A stretch of DNA of 64,000 nucleotides from Arbacia lixula (Eukaryota; Echinodermata; Echinoidea; Arbacioida; Arbaciidae): assembly GCA_963669155.1 (NCBI GenBank), contig OZ022581.1, positions 25,690,197-25,754,196 on the forward strand, given 5' to 3'. The notes under the pieces were generated by a model. It ran no database searches. It saw only the letters and a program-made list of their open reading frames with translations, and was not told the DNA's origin. A program made the position numbers and the translations under genes. How positions within the stretch are numbered: the first letter of the stretch is position 1; each line of letters starts with the position of its first letter. Positions 39,291 through 52,946 of the stretch are shown piece after piece.

Positions 39291-42200
39291 ACCATTAAAT
39301 AATCTATTAATCAATTTATATATAAATTTGTTTGTTCATTTGTTAATTTAGTGGTTAATGTTTATGATTTAGCCTTCTTTGATAATATATTGATATGAAT
39401 ATTATATAATATTACACAATTACACATAAGAAAAACACTGAATGAAAACATGCATGTCAATGGAATGTGTTTCTGCGGTCGATAGTGTGTTGGTGTAAGT
39501 TTTGCGTTCGTTTCAATACGCCTTTATAGGTGGGGAATAAATAATATATGAATGTTATCGTAATGGCGTGATTGATACACGTTATACTCGAATTGAACTT
39601 GCTATCTGTAGAAATCTTTGTTTATTTATTGATATATGTTTTACCATCATCCACACATTCAACAACAACTAAATCATCATTACCACCGCCATCATCTCTT
39701 TTAATTTTACCCTCATCCAATTCACCTGAACGTAATGATGAATATCTGTAACACATTCAGGAATATAATCACCGCCGTCGGTATATACATGATTGCAACG
39801 TCATCATCCATCATCATGCAACACTATCATGTCCTCCAACAACAAGCATCACTAGCCATTACTGTCATCATCACCACCTCTTGTGCCATTATTGTAGTCT
39901 ATTCTGAAAATACACTCCTTGCATCATCATCCTCATGCAAAAGCTATAAGAACATAGCACACATAAATGCAGATTTCCACGTCACCGAGCTAGGTGAGTG
40001 TCGTGATGGCAATGTATACAACGCGTTTATAGTGTACAAAACCGGCACAGAGGCAGTGCGCGCACGCAATAGCGAACGCACTAAACAAATTTTCAATAAG
40101 CTAGGGAGTGAGTTACTCTATTGCACCGGGTTACAGTTTAGAACCTCAACAGACGTCACCTGCTTGCACAAATCCCTTTGGCCGGGTCCTGTGATTCAAC
40201 CAATTGTAGAGTTGGAGATATTTTGGAGGCGGGGCTGAGACGTGAGCAGGCAATAGAGAAATGTTGTTTAAAATGTATCATACAGATATATTAACGTACT
40301 ATTTATATGTATTAGCAGACGTCAACATGGACATGGACATAGACGACTATGTCATGTGACCTTTAATAAGCTTTCGTATTTTATACAAGCACCTGGTCTT
40401 TTTGTTTTCACGAAGTTATTAAACCCTCCATTGGGGTTTTCCCTCTCTGCTTATATCTTTCACAATATTTTTTCTTTCATCCTCCCTCCCTCTCTCTCTC
40501 CACCGCCCCCCTCCCCCCCCCCCCCCCCCCCACTCCCCCTCCTCTCTAACTCTGTCCCTCATACACACACATACAATAAGAATAATTCACAGATACCATG
40601 CAGGCACTCTCATCTTTTCTCTCTCGCGTGTTATTTCCCTCTCCTACTCTTTTGTACTCAGTAAAACATTAAAACATACACAGATGCTCTGACTGTCTTC
40701 CCCACCCTCTCTCTATCTCTGCCTCGATCTGTCTGTCTGTTTGTCTCTCCACCCATCCCCCCTCTCTCTCTTCCCTTCTTTCTCTCTTTCTCCTTCCCGA
40801 TACTCTTGTTTTCACTATCTATCTTTGCTATATTTAACGACTGACATTAATCAACGTGCTTTGTCACGTCTTGTTGTTAAAACTACCTCATTTGGTTTAT
40901 ACTGCGTCTCTTCGTTTTGTCTTTAAACCCATGATTGTAACCCTGCCCTTTCTATTATGTCCCTCGTATGTCACGACCACTTTTTCGCCATTCTGGACAT
41001 CTTAAAAGAACCATAGCCCGCATCAAACATTGTCATTGAATTAGACTCCAAGATATCCCTTAAGATATGGGTTTGGCGGCCGTCTATATCTCCCTTTTCT
41101 CTCGGTGATTAATTTGCTCTGGAAACTCAAAAACTTTGTGAAGAAATGTCACAGAGACCCTTCACCTTAATAGAATAATCTGATTGGTTAGCAAACCACC
41201 TCTGCACATATCAGTTATCTTAAAACTGTCGTCCTGATAGAAAGTCCAATATACGAACAAGAAAAAAAGAAGACTGAAGAGTTGACTTTATAAAACGTGG
41301 GCATATCCCGAAGACACCTTCCAGCTCTCATTTTAGCTGACTTTTCAAAGCAAATTGGTTGGGAGAAGAAAAGACAACGCCTCTTGCAAATGAAAACAAC
41401 CTAACCCTGACATATACGATCAACCTATGACGGATAGGATATCTTAAGAGTGCATTTCCTAAGGAATTATACATGACAGCTTAAACGACTTATACAACTT
41501 CCGCAGGGAAAAAACAATTACATATACCAGTTTCTTAAATTCGTGTTGAAGAGTATCTATCAATTAAGAGTCTCAGTCATTTCGATGAATATACTTACCC
41601 GATTAGAAGCACACTTATTTGTTAACATATATCGTTGGTAATATAAAATATCCTAGTAATACATCTTGTAGAGTAGAATTTCAACTGCCCACGTCTTTCG
41701 TATTGAAAAAACATGAAACATGGTTTTGAGATATCGCACTGTCGCCATGCGAATTCTGTAATGATCATGATTCGGCGGACAAATTTCAAAGTTGTTAGGC
41801 GTTGTTTGAATTCCTTGATTAGGTCTTATCGTATATCATTGATCTATGCATTATAGTATTGTTCAATATAATCGATACCTAACAATGTTCATTATAATAA
41901 AAACATTCGGTTATTATTTCAGCAGCAAATTCATTTTATTAGAATACGAATCTCTCATAAGTTATCGAAATACACCACAATGAGTTGCAAGGGAATGATC
42001 TCTTAAACTGTTCAATTTTTATACACTATTGCCTGTGTCATTTTATACCCTTATCTTTAAGTCTGAGGTCATGGTTTGAAGGAGAATCAAGTCGCAGATT
42101 AAATTACTCTAATTGTCTAAATAAACCGAACTCATTTTGCTTGAAGACTTTCCCGTTGATTCTACCTAGGTCCGTTTGAAAGCATCTTCCCCCTTTTCAC

Positions 42201-42730
42201 GCTCCTGCCAGTTTCTTTTTCGGAATTAAGCAGAGGAAGAACATTTCTTAAAGCGACATGGGATTTGTTAACAGAATAAAAGCGAAGCTGATTTGTTCTT
42301 AGTTCGTAGGTTCTTTTGGGCGGAAGAATATCCCATGGTACATGTCCTCGATCGAGTCTCTCTGTTTTGTTATCCCGTAAACCAATCAGATTACAGAATC
42401 ACCCCTGTACTGCTCCACTGACATGCCAATTACCTGCCGGCTTCTGCTCCCCGAGTCCGACTCTCTATCACACACAGACATCCCCTACAACCCCTTTTCT
42501 CCGTTGCTACCCGTGTCCAATCTTCATCAACCTCGACCACGAAGGAGAAGGAAGAAGAAGAGAGTGGAGAAGATCCCCTAATTCGGCGGAGAATTCTATT
42601 TTTTGTTCGCGCACAACAGGTGGAAAAATAGCGGATGTTATTCCTTCCCAGAGCGCGCTGACAGTTATTAGAAAGATTGCTGACATTGTAATTGGTACAT
42701 CGTCAATTATCTGGAGATAAACGTTACGCC
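39291..42730. other. Gene-poor stretch
   Basis: CAT/ATC-rich degenerate repeats lie at about 39640-39960. Pyrimidine-rich sequence with a C17 run lies near 40510-40530. No exon or RNA gene is recognised. The GC content rises beyond 42.3 kb. Confidence 0.4.
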
Positions 42731-44592
42731 GCGGATCGCATCTGCAGCGCGCGGGACGGGGAGCTCGAGATGTCAGACAGAGTTGTCATAGCAACGTGAA
42801 CATCCCCCAAAACGAGTACTCAAACCTGGACTATCGATCACTAGATATTTACAATGGCTCTATCCAATCTGAAAATAACCTCGTAATATGATTGTATACA
42901 ACCATTTTTTATTATTCTTTATACAATAAAATGGTAGCATTTCCGATCGAAAAATCTACTTAAAAACACAATGTACATAATGATACTTTGTAACGACTAT
43001 AGATATAATGTGCTATACAAGAGAAAACTTGATATATTTCACAAAGAATTGATCTGATATGCGAAGGCAGTGTTTCAGGTTCCCCTTGATATTTTGTAAA
43101 AATGAAAAATATAATACAAAACCAATACATTCTAAATTATACTCCCACACCGATTCTATCATTGTACTTATGATGACGTTTACATAACGGAACAACTATT
43201 TCAAACTTGCAATATGGTAAGGGGAAAACTGGCAATGGAAACTCAGATATATAATCATAATTCAATGTGATGAACCAATAAAAAGAGCAGAAATAAATGC
43301 AGTTTAATGAGAATGACATTACATACTGCAAAACGTTATTTAACAAGTATTTCATTTATCATGACATCGTATCGATGTCGCTCAAAGGAATGAAAAGACA
43401 CGAGAGCGATTCAAGTGAACCGGGAAAGGGGAGGAGCACCGCGCATGCGCGATGGATAGTCGGTATACAATGTGCCACTTCTGTCGGAAATCAGCACCAA
43501 TTACGCTCCCAAAACGAACGCGTTACGAGAGGCAAGTTTCCTTAACACCAATCAGGTGTTGAAACCGGACACCACGGTGTTAGTGCGCCGTGTCAAAACT
43601 GACAAAATGGCCTTCCTGCGAACCGCCATCGTGAGGTCAGGAGACAGGGAGAGAGAGGTTTGTCAATGCGCACCTCCAGGGGGAGGAGTGGATTGGGGGT
43701 GGGGTGGAAGTGCGTTGCGATGTTGGTTAAAATGTAGCTGTGTGGGAGGGGAGGGAAGGATGTCGGTGTGGAGGGGGAAGGGGGATTATGGATGGGGGTA
43801 TCAGTCCCATGATTATGGTCCCCCAATGGTTAGACGCGGCCCTCTGAATTGTTATATGTTGTTTTGAGGAGGCAAGTAGGGTCATGATAAGCGAATGAGG
43901 CCGAAACGAAGTATGTACATCAGGTTTTGTGGGTATATGTGTGTGTGTGTGTGGGGGGGGGGGGTGGAAGCAGAATCACACAAAGATGCACTCATACACA
44001 CGTAATTATATCTGTGATCAGCAGCGACCAATTGACCTCGTCATCGTAATGTTAGAGCATAAACATGATAAACGTCACAAAGCGGTTGCTTTCGAACTTT
44101 TTCTATTCAACCGAAAAGAAAGCTGAAGCAATGTGCGCCTATACTACTTCTGTAAAGGATTTGTGTGGCGCATGAAGAGATAATCTGGAGACAAGATAAT
44201 GGGAGGGATGTGCCCAAACTACCCCAATATTTATTATATCTAATCTTATCATAACCATTTGAGAAAGTAAGATCCAAGTAAAAATAAAAATGCGATGAAT
44301 AATCATTTTAAACATAATTTCTTCGCTATTAAATGCACAAATAGATACGATTCTACAATGATTATACATGGTTTCTATAAGTACGCGAATAAAGTGACGT
44401 AAGGTAGATGGTTTGTCGTTGCCGCTCATCGCTTGGTATTTGCCGCTAGCGATATCCTGGCCGTACCGCCGCGGTACAGTGAGGACATCTCTAATGTTAG
44501 TAAAGTATAAACGCTTAAGCGGTCAACAGCACCACCGGTAAGTAGACACCGTGCTAACGACCCAATGCAAAGTATTGTCATTATACCAATCG

Positions 44593-44643
44593 GCAAGCGT
44601 TAAGCGGTAAGCGGTAAGCGGTAAGCGGCAAACGTTAAGCGGG
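44593..44643 (+). repeat. Heptamer tandem repeat (TAAGCGG)n
   Basis: GTTAAGCGG, then TAAGCGG three times, then CAAACGTTAAGCGGG. Related TTAAGCGG and CCGCGGTA motifs occur at 44405-44525, suggesting one repeat family with inverted arms. Confidence 0.7.
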
Positions 44644-45954
44644 AAATTGCTTCCATGAGAATAGGCCCTGCATTCATTTATGAGTGATGCGGAAAGAAAG
44701 ATTGTCAACAACCACCATCCGACATCAAGACAAGACAGTGACAAGAGGCGATTATCACTCTCGCCTCTTTACCACAAAGGCCGCAAAATGTAAGCTACTT
44801 CTGTACTAGCAAGAAAAGGGCCAAGAAAAATAATTCTCTCCTCCCCCGCTTGACCGCTTTTCAATTCCTCGGGTGCGGTGGTGTCAAGATTGACAGGGAT
44901 TGGTGTTAAGAAAATGTCATGAATCTTTGATAACCATGACGACTGAAGCGGAAATGGGATATGTGGGGGAGGGGAGGGGGGAAATGTTAATAGTTTCGTG
45001 CAGACGTATGATGGTACTGGATGGATATTCATGGATAGTCCCCTATGCAAGTTTTCAGAGCTGGCCGACCAGAGAGCTATCAGTGTGTCACTATGGTAGC
45101 CTAAATATCATCATGATGATTTCATGGAGTGCCTTGATCATTAACACATTAGATGACAGACAAACGCTCTGATGGATTTGTGTTACAAATAAAAAAGTTA
45201 TCCAATTAATGCACTTATAGGCCGCATGTTATGTATCAACTCGAACAATTAGTAAGATGAAATCCCATGTGTACTGCAAATGTACAGAAAATATAACACT
45301 GGTTGAAAGTTATTCGTGATTAATCATATTATGAGCTATTGATAGGCTATGTGGTTCGTTATTACTTCCACTTAATTTACAAAACACATGTGAAATTCAT
45401 ATGATTATTGATTTTATTTAATCAAAAATACATGTAGTTATTAACATTCATATTCAAATCGGACAAAGTCAAGCATTATGATAAACAATATTGTTGAAAT
45501 ATCTTTGAATCGTACAGCTACGTCGTTCTGTAAACATTGATATCATGAGAGATAGTACACTAGGATGATAATAACCCCGAGAAACAAGTGCAGATGACCT
45601 CGTCTTATGAGCTTAATATTGGGGTTTTCCTACAATTTAAAGTCAATTTCATACTCGGTAGCTCCGAAAGACAAGCATCAGTTGAACAAACACGAGCGTC
45701 GAGCTGCACTGTAAGGCAACAAATGAAATTGATTCTGTATGAGCAAAGGAAACGCATTTCCCGTTTCTATATTACAAAAAGTCTCCTAAATTGACACTTG
45801 CTACGAGTAACTTGACAGCATCTAACAATTTGACATCGCTATAAAGTTCTCCTTCACAGGGCAATATCGTAAATATCACGGGTTATTGATCAAAAGCTCT
45901 GACAGGCTTGTGGAGTGCAATAAAAGGTTTGATGGTGCATGTTCTAGCTAACAT

Positions 45955-46090
45955 GTTCGCGCCAGCTGCGCTGTATGGCCCGGAGGTGCCGTAGAGCGAG
46001 CGCGCGGTGTGTGTGAGTGTGCGTGAAACCTAATGGCCGCTATTGATCGCGCGCTGTCACGCAAGCTCGCGCGCGCTACACGATAGCGGC
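45955..46090. promoter_or_regulatory. CpG-dense block
   Basis: Repeated GCGCGC words (CGAGCGCGCGGTGTG, GATCGCGCGCTGTCACGC, CTCGCGCGCGCTACACG) contrast with AT-rich flanks. It could be a promoter or other unmethylated regulatory island; no transcript is identified. Confidence 0.35.
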
Positions 46091-46504
46091 GTATTGGTGG
46101 TATGACTCGAGGGTGACGGTATACAGTGAGTGTACGAGGGGGAGGGTGGGAGGAGGCAAGAGGATTAGTTAACTTTACATCGCAATAAAACCAACTTGTG
46201 CGCGGTGCTTTGAATCTTGCGACAATAACTCATCGATTTACAAGCAGGAAAAAGCAGGTTGATGATCCAAATGCATCGCCTGTGACAATACACTGTGGGG
46301 ATTTACGGAGGGACCTACTTTTTCGTGATGAAAGGAAAGAAAGTCTGTTGAATGATTAAATGTTGCAAACGAGGGGAAACTTTGTATTTTATACCTCTTC
46401 TCCCCTTATTTTCCCCCAACCCGATTTTTTTTTTCCGAGGGAATACGAGTAGCATGAATCACGCATTACTCTCTAAGATCTCGGACATCGCTCTCCCTCT
46501 GTCC

Positions 46505-46507
<3 letters not shown>

Positions 46508-46556
<49 letters not shown>
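46508..46556 (+). repeat. (CT)n microsatellite
   Basis: About 23 uninterrupted CT units lie within a wider pyrimidine tract. Confidence 0.95.
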
Positions 46557-46559
<3 letters not shown>

Positions 46560-46989
46560 CTTCCCTCCCTCTCCCTCTCCTTCTCTTCCTCGTCGTCGTC
46601 ATCGCCAGCAGACCACCCGCGGCCCTCAGCCCTCTCTCTCTCGCCACCACCTCACACTCTCTTCTGTGAAAACAAAAACGTGTTCAATTATTCAATTACA
46701 CCGATTAACGATTTTCAGTCGCTTGTACGGTGGGTGTTTCTGACAAGCTGCTCGGTGGCTTTGCCCCCCTATCAGGCCCGTACGTGTGCGAGAGAGATGG
46801 GCCTCTCATTGGCGTTTGCCACCTTGCAATCATCTCACAGTCCACAGCTTCTCTTTTGATTAAGTCTCTCCGCTCCGTGACTCATGATAGGGGAGATAAT
46901 GTTGCACAAAGTCACCTTAAACTTATTTTTTCCGCTAAATTGCGGCGATCTATGAAACACGCATGCATGAGTGCATGACGAATCATTGG

Positions 46990-49470
46990 ATGACGTACTG
47001 TATGGCCAATACTATGTCTGATGCTAGTATTCAATTTCTGACCATTATTACATCTATCACCATTACAAAATTATGTTTAGAAGTTGGCCAATAGCCTTAT
47101 TATTAACAAGAACATTCTTGGTACTGATATACACATTTCGTTTTAACAATGACACATTTCAAAAAGTGCATATCTGTCCTTGTTCCATATACCTATTATT
47201 ATTGTGATCTCCTTTGCGCATCATGATGTTATATTTGACGTAAATATGATTTACTTTGAAACTCTATCTTACAGATAAACACTTAAAAGTGGTTATTGCA
47301 TAATAGATGTACAAAAGTGTTTTTTGAAAGTAAATGTTTATTTTGTTAAGAAATCATCAATGCATGTAATTTTCAAATGACACAGACACAGACATGTACG
47401 TCAACAACAAACGCAATTGTATACAGGCGTATGTAATTATCCAAACTGCAACTTAACTTAACTTAAGCTCTGTTTTTCATTTTAAAAAGTGATATTGAGC
47501 GAAGATTGCCCGCCTGGCAGTCATTGTGATGATAACCTCAGGTTCAGTGATAGTGAACGAGCCTGGAGATGGTGTCAACCGAAGCGTGATAAGTGCGCAC
47601 GCGTGCGGCGGCGCAGGCCGGGCCGTTTACACGCGGGTCGATGCAACCCCATCTTCAGCGGGAGTTTTAATGGACAGCCGGAGTAAGACGAGAGATGTAC
47701 CCGTAGGCTCCGGCGCGAGAGCATGTGACACGCCGACCCCTCTCCCCGCCTCCATCCCCTCCTTAATACCCGCCCTCCGTCGTCATTATGACACTCGATT
47801 TATATGTATGTCTCTCGCCCTTCGCGAGATTCGAGAAGAGACGAGATCTGTTTAGCCTACTTTCTACGGAAGATGTGGACGTATTATCCGAGTAGCCGGA
47901 TTCTATTCCGCGTTGGGAAAGAATGTGGTGCACAAAAAAGGAAAAGGCCCAAAGTGCATCACCGCACGCAGCAACTCTCAACCATTCAATATGACACTTA
48001 TAGCAATGAATGATGAATGAAATACTAATGATGATAAAGAAAACTTACAACAAAAAATGAGAATATTAATTTTAATGCTGTGTGATAATAACGTTGTCGA
48101 TTTGTATAGCGCACGATAATCATTTACGGATGCCCTCGACACGACATGGATTTTGTAGCCTTAATGTACATTCCGCAGAACTGGTCGTAGAATTAGTCAG
48201 GCTTCTATATCATTTAGGACATTTTATGCAGTACATTTGTCGGAACATGTGTATTTATAATATGATTATTATTGTCAAGTATATATTTTTATATTCTCTA
48301 CATTCCTCCCGCATAATGCTTTTTTCTGTTAATCTCATGTTTTTTAATGCATGTTTAGGCCTTATGCATTTTTTTTGTATTCATTTATCTGTATTATGTA
48401 ATTTTTTTATAGTTAAAACAGTGCATTCACGTAAAGCAGTGTACCGTGTACCTTAATATTGTCGTTTTTAAGTACGTATTAATTAATAAATAAATACATA
48501 AATACATTTCCAATTCATTAGAATTTTTCGCCAGATCATTGCTTTACAAAGAACATCCACAGTTCTTCCCTTTGACACGAGTAAGCAAGAAAGAAAGAAA
48601 AATCATTAAAATGTGGGTTATTGGTACTCATAGTTTGTACCCAGCATTTCATACATGTAGGCGAAATCTGGAGGAGAAATATTTAACTTGCTGTGAGGTA
48701 TTCAATATAATATGATGTGGTGTTGCACTGATGTCAATGTAAGTGACAAATACATTTTGCTCATTTACAAGAAAAGACCCTTTGGTTAGTTGCTTCCTTG
48801 TGTCAAAGTAGGGCAGAGTTACTTTCCACTGAGATAGAGAGAGGGAGAGAGAGAATAAAATGGTGACAAATGGGAGGATGAGCAGAGATTGAAAATCAAA
48901 CAAAGATAGAGGGAGGGTGATATCAAATGCATGCATTTCTCACACCAAGAATCTTTACATTTTAAACCATTTTTATGACATTCAGACAAAATATTACATA
49001 ACAGACCAAGCAGTACTGTACTTTCGTCACCCATTAAACTCAAGTGTTATATTGAAATAAGTGGGTTATCAGACTTAATAAGCCTCAGAGTGACCAAATA
49101 AATGACGACGGCTTAGTAATTAGAGCTCATAACTTGATTTGCATTTATGGGTCAACTTTCAATACTTTACAGAGTTACCAGTTCATGTAAATGCAGCAAT
49201 TAGGAGAGGGGAAATGGTGGTATCGCTTCAACTAGCGTCCTTGGGTTAGCGGTTAGCGAGGTGTGATGTAGACAAGAATCGACGCTGTTGCGCGCTAAGT
49301 GAGATGTTAACGTGTCCCATCAACTCAATAGGAGACAACGGGTCATTAAGGCGGACTTGCTACTGAAGCTGTAAATTCGATGATCATGATATTATCGATA
49401 TTCGCTGGAGCGTGGTGATGGCGCCTCACGTGTTGACATTTATATTGTAGTGTATATGAGACAGAGGGCG
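46990..49470. other. Gene-poor stretch
   Basis: A CpG-rich patch lies at 47585-47740 (CGCACGCGTGCGGCGGCGCAGG). The remainder is AT-rich with no supported exon. Confidence 0.35.
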
Positions 49471-49489
49471 AGAGAGAGAGAGGGATATG

Positions 49490-49493
<4 letters not shown>

Positions 49494-49527
<34 letters not shown>

Positions 49528-49528
49528 T
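49494..49528 (+). repeat. (GA)n microsatellite then G-run
   Basis: About 13 GA units are followed by G8. Confidence 0.93.
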
Positions 49529-50210
49529 AGTTTGTTGACGAATGGTTAGACGGACGCTTGAGAAATAAAAGTACATTGCTTTTCTCGATGCCGCCATTCA
49601 TTGGGTAACACAGCGATGGCAACCAGGGTTACGATATACACATGATATCTTCTTTTCATGATGATTCACAGAGAAATCATTCATAAATGGCCTGCACTCT
49701 TATTTCCTTGAATAATAATTCATACAGTGTTGCCATTTTTATAATAATTTGAATTAATTTTAAAAAGTGTGACTTAACCAGTAAAAATATTCAAAATATT
49801 AGAACGAAATTTAAGCAATAGTGTTCATTGTTCCATTTCCTTTTTCTTTATTTTGTTTTATTTTTTAGGGGGGGGGGCACTAATGAAACCGTTCAAATTT
49901 ATTGCGCTTGATAATCAAGATAAGTAAACAAGCAATAACTTTTGGTAATTGATGACTAACGATTTAATCATCCGGGTCCTAACTACGGAGCTATATCAAA
50001 CAAACACATTTTACGATTTCGGCAATGAGATTCTTGCGTGTACTGTAAAACAAGTGGGTTTTAATAACACAAAATAATCGCCAAATACCTGTGTATTTTT
50101 TATTTATGAACGGTTCATATTATTTCTGTCTCTATGCTATTTTTGTGTGATTCATGTATTCCATTGATATTCTCTCGCAATTTTCAAAGGCATAACAAAG
50201 GCATGACAAA

Positions 50211-50272
50211 TACACACACACACCCCAAATACACAAATACAGTATATATATATACACACACACACGCACACA

Positions 50273-50312
<40 letters not shown>
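50211..50312 (+). repeat. (CA)n and (TA)n microsatellites
   Basis: CA-rich runs (50211-50223 and 50254-50272) and about 18 TA units (50275-50312) are present. More CA-rich DNA follows at 50345-50385 and 50515-50645. Confidence 0.92.
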
Positions 50313-50316
<4 letters not shown>

Positions 50317-50649
50317 TCAGTGTAGATAAGTGTAAATAATTTAATACACACAAACACAATAGCACACACATACACACACAGCTACACATGCATACCTACT
50401 TTTTAAAGGGATAATTATTCCTCGAAATTGTAATCATATAACATTTACAATGGAATATAATATACACATACTATGTCAAATGTCAATATCTTATTCATGA
50501 ACAGAAAATATAAACATACACACGTTCTAACGCACAAACATACACACAAACGCACACACATAAATACACACACACTCACACACATACATACACACGTACA
50601 AACTTGCATGCATGTACCTACGCACACAATGTGACAAGCACACACAATC

Positions 50650-51660
50650 ACCCCATCAACGTTGACTTTACTGACAGGCGGGCGGAGTGAGGAGAGGGAG
50701 TACCCGGGTGTCGTGATGACCGTGAGGGGTACCCACCTTCTACATTCTCAACTCGTCGCCGTAAGAAGTGTTTAGACAGCTTTAACAACCCCCTGCTCCC
50801 TCGGCCGGGCCCGGGCCATGGGTGGGGAGCGAGCACTCCCATGTGTGCTGCTCCTGCTGCTGCGCCGCCGGAAGCCCTACACGCAACCAGCCCGGTCTCG
50901 CCCAGCACACCGCAGCGGGACCTTACGGGGGTCAGTGAACGAGATTGGGACCTACCAACCAACCCAACGTGTCAGAACTCCGCCAATCCCTGCTCCTGCT
51001 ACATTAAAAAGGAGTCTTCACCGCTGCTGCATTCATAACCAAAACTTGAGAAAGAGTTTGTTCATAGTCAAGAGAGGGAGAGAGAGGCAGAGAGGGAGAG
51101 GGGGAGAGAGGTTAAAAGAAGGGAAAAGATCCGCTGGCGATGTAAGAAAGGTTGTATGACAAGTTGGTAGCAGGTCTTGAGTTTCTGTTTATGCTAAGCG
51201 ATGCATCCTTTGTTGGGTGCTCTACGGGGCTGTGGTAGCGAAGCGCGAACACCTGCAGAGATGCGGGGTAGCCAGAGATACCCGATATGCTCTCTTCTCC
51301 GCTGCACCCCAAGCGAGCCGCGCAGCTCCCATCATCACCCCCCACACCCACCCCGGCCAGCCAGCCCGTCCTTAGACACCCAGCACCCCGGGGCGACGGG
51401 CCCCTGCTCTGCGTTCAGTTACACACCCCCGCAGGCACCCACCACGTTACAAACCCACCTAACAGAACCCTCCCGTGTTCCTTCTCCTTCTTCTTCATCT
51501 CCCCCTCACCCCCATCCCACCCCACCCCACCTCCTCCTTCTCATGCCGCGACAAGGAAACCTGGGTGGGAATTTTATTGCGAAGCTCTCAAATTTGGCCA
51601 CGATCGGGAACTATCGATCCGAGAAAATTGCAAGCGTAATTGGACTGAGCTGAGTCAGTA
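50650..51660. promoter_or_regulatory. GC-rich, CpG-rich block
   Basis: About 1 kb of elevated GC and CpG interrupts AT-rich DNA, with GGCCGGGCCCGGGCC at 50803-50817. It could be a promoter region or a first exon. A minus-strand frame from 50844 down to about 50740 ends at a donor-like GTGGGT, but nothing is recognisable. Confidence 0.35.
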
Positions 51661-51914
51661 GTAGGATGTCCGCAACCGGAGTTCCTCTTGTAGCAAACCA
51701 AGGGGCTCGGTTGTTACTTGCAATTAGCATTATACGGTGGGTAAAGCGTGTCTGAGATGCAGGTAGCCTATTACGGCGGTGGCCCCTCGGGGCTACATCT
51801 GCACTAACCACAGAGAGGGGGAAGAGGCGGGGAGCGAAACGGAATGGAAATCTAATAAACAGCGGGCTTTGAAACAGTGACACGCGCGATTAACTGCTAC
51901 AATCATAATCGAAC

Positions 51915-51934
51915 ATTTGCATTTGCATATAAAA
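51915..51934 (+). promoter_or_regulatory. Overlapping octamer motifs abutting a TATA-like box
   Basis: Two ATTTGCAT octamers (51915-51922 and 51921-51928, sharing two bases) run into TATAAAA (51928-51934). Octamers bind POU factors, and octamer plus TATA is a known promoter arrangement. No gene start is recognised downstream. Confidence 0.35.
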
Positions 51935-52910
51935 TTGCGGTATCAAACTGGTTTACAGACGACGACAATGCGATTTGGGAGTGAGAAAGATAGAGGACAA
52001 GGGGGAGACTAAATGGAGTGGATGAGATGGATTCACAAATTGAATTTGATTTTGTTTCTCTCTCTCGATCTCTCTCCCGCTCGCTGTATCTTGATGCGAT
52101 CTAGTTTCCTGGGAGTTTCCGTACCTACCTCTCTGCAGCGCTGCGCGATCGATAGTGTGGAATGGCGCGCCGAGTAGAACCGATCTAATACAAAGTGACG
52201 TCTGACAATAATCAAAGCGCAGAATGTCGAGCGAAGGTGTCGCGCTGGAACAATGACCTAACACATCAAGGCACAGAACCCCCGCACAATGGGGGACACA
52301 GAAACACACAAAACCCAGAGCTACTGTTACCACTGCTCATTCTCCAACCTTGTTTTGATTGGCCTGCCTTAAAAGCCTCCATCGATAGACTATTATTTAC
52401 ATGTAACCAATTTGCTCGGATCTGATCGAAGTCATGTTAGGTCTGGTTTGAAGACCGTGTTTACCACAAAAATATCCCTAGGTGTAACACTCGAAGAGAG
52501 AAAGGGAGTTGGTTGTAACGTGAACGCACCATTACGCCTTTTATGAAAAGACATCTTAACCCCTTAAGTCCCGACACTGCCTTTGCGAGCCGTCAATACA
52601 CACAGCTCCCGTAGAGCAGCGTTTTGTCTGGAACCGGAGGAGTTAAGACGCGAGTAAGAGAGGCGAATCTTGAGACATAGGAGTGAAGGGGGTTGACATG
52701 TGCGCTGTCCCACGGGCCTTGCGCAGTCGTATTTATTCACAGCCCTCCGTGGGATTTCATGCTTACTGACAATGGGCCTCCTTTCAAACAACCATAAAGT
52801 GTTGCCTTTAGCTGGAGGCGCCAAATACCTCACCCGCTCCGTCATTTCTTCAATTTGAATACATCTGTGACGAAACCGTGCGATATTTTTCCCCCTCGTC
52901 TACAATACGA

Positions 52911-52946
52911 GACCGACCAACCGACCAACCGACCGACCGACCGACC
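52911..52946 (+). repeat. (CCGA)n / (CCAA) tetranucleotide repeat
   Basis: GACCGACCAACCGACCAACC is followed by four more CCGA units. Confidence 0.9.

Larger units (their letters stand above)
42731..46460. other. Gene-poor stretch with CpG-rich patches
   Basis: Features seen: an RFX X-box-like GTTGTCATAGCAAC (42784-42797), a coding-like block at 43460-43655, a GT/G run (43937-43963), heptamer repeats at 44593 and a CpG-dense block at 45955-46090. No complete gene is recognised. Confidence 0.35.

Noticed and set aside
38091-39291. Pro-rich frames over C-rich DNA, up to 225 codons
   Set aside because: They are artefacts of C-runs and pyrimidine tracts without splice signals.
39735-40238. A 167-codon plus-strand frame
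   Set aside because: Much of it lies over ATC/CAT-rich repetitive DNA, it has no motif or splice context, and its composition follows the repeat.
42784-42797. X-box-like GTTGTCATAGCAAC
   Set aside because: It is a reasonable half-site pair, but it is isolated with no gene start nearby, so it is kept only as a note.
50740-50844. A first exon on the minus strand (MGVLAPHPWPGPGRG...)
   Set aside because: It has a good GTGGGT donor and GC-rich upstream DNA, but no partner exon or family was recognised and GC bias alone opens frames.
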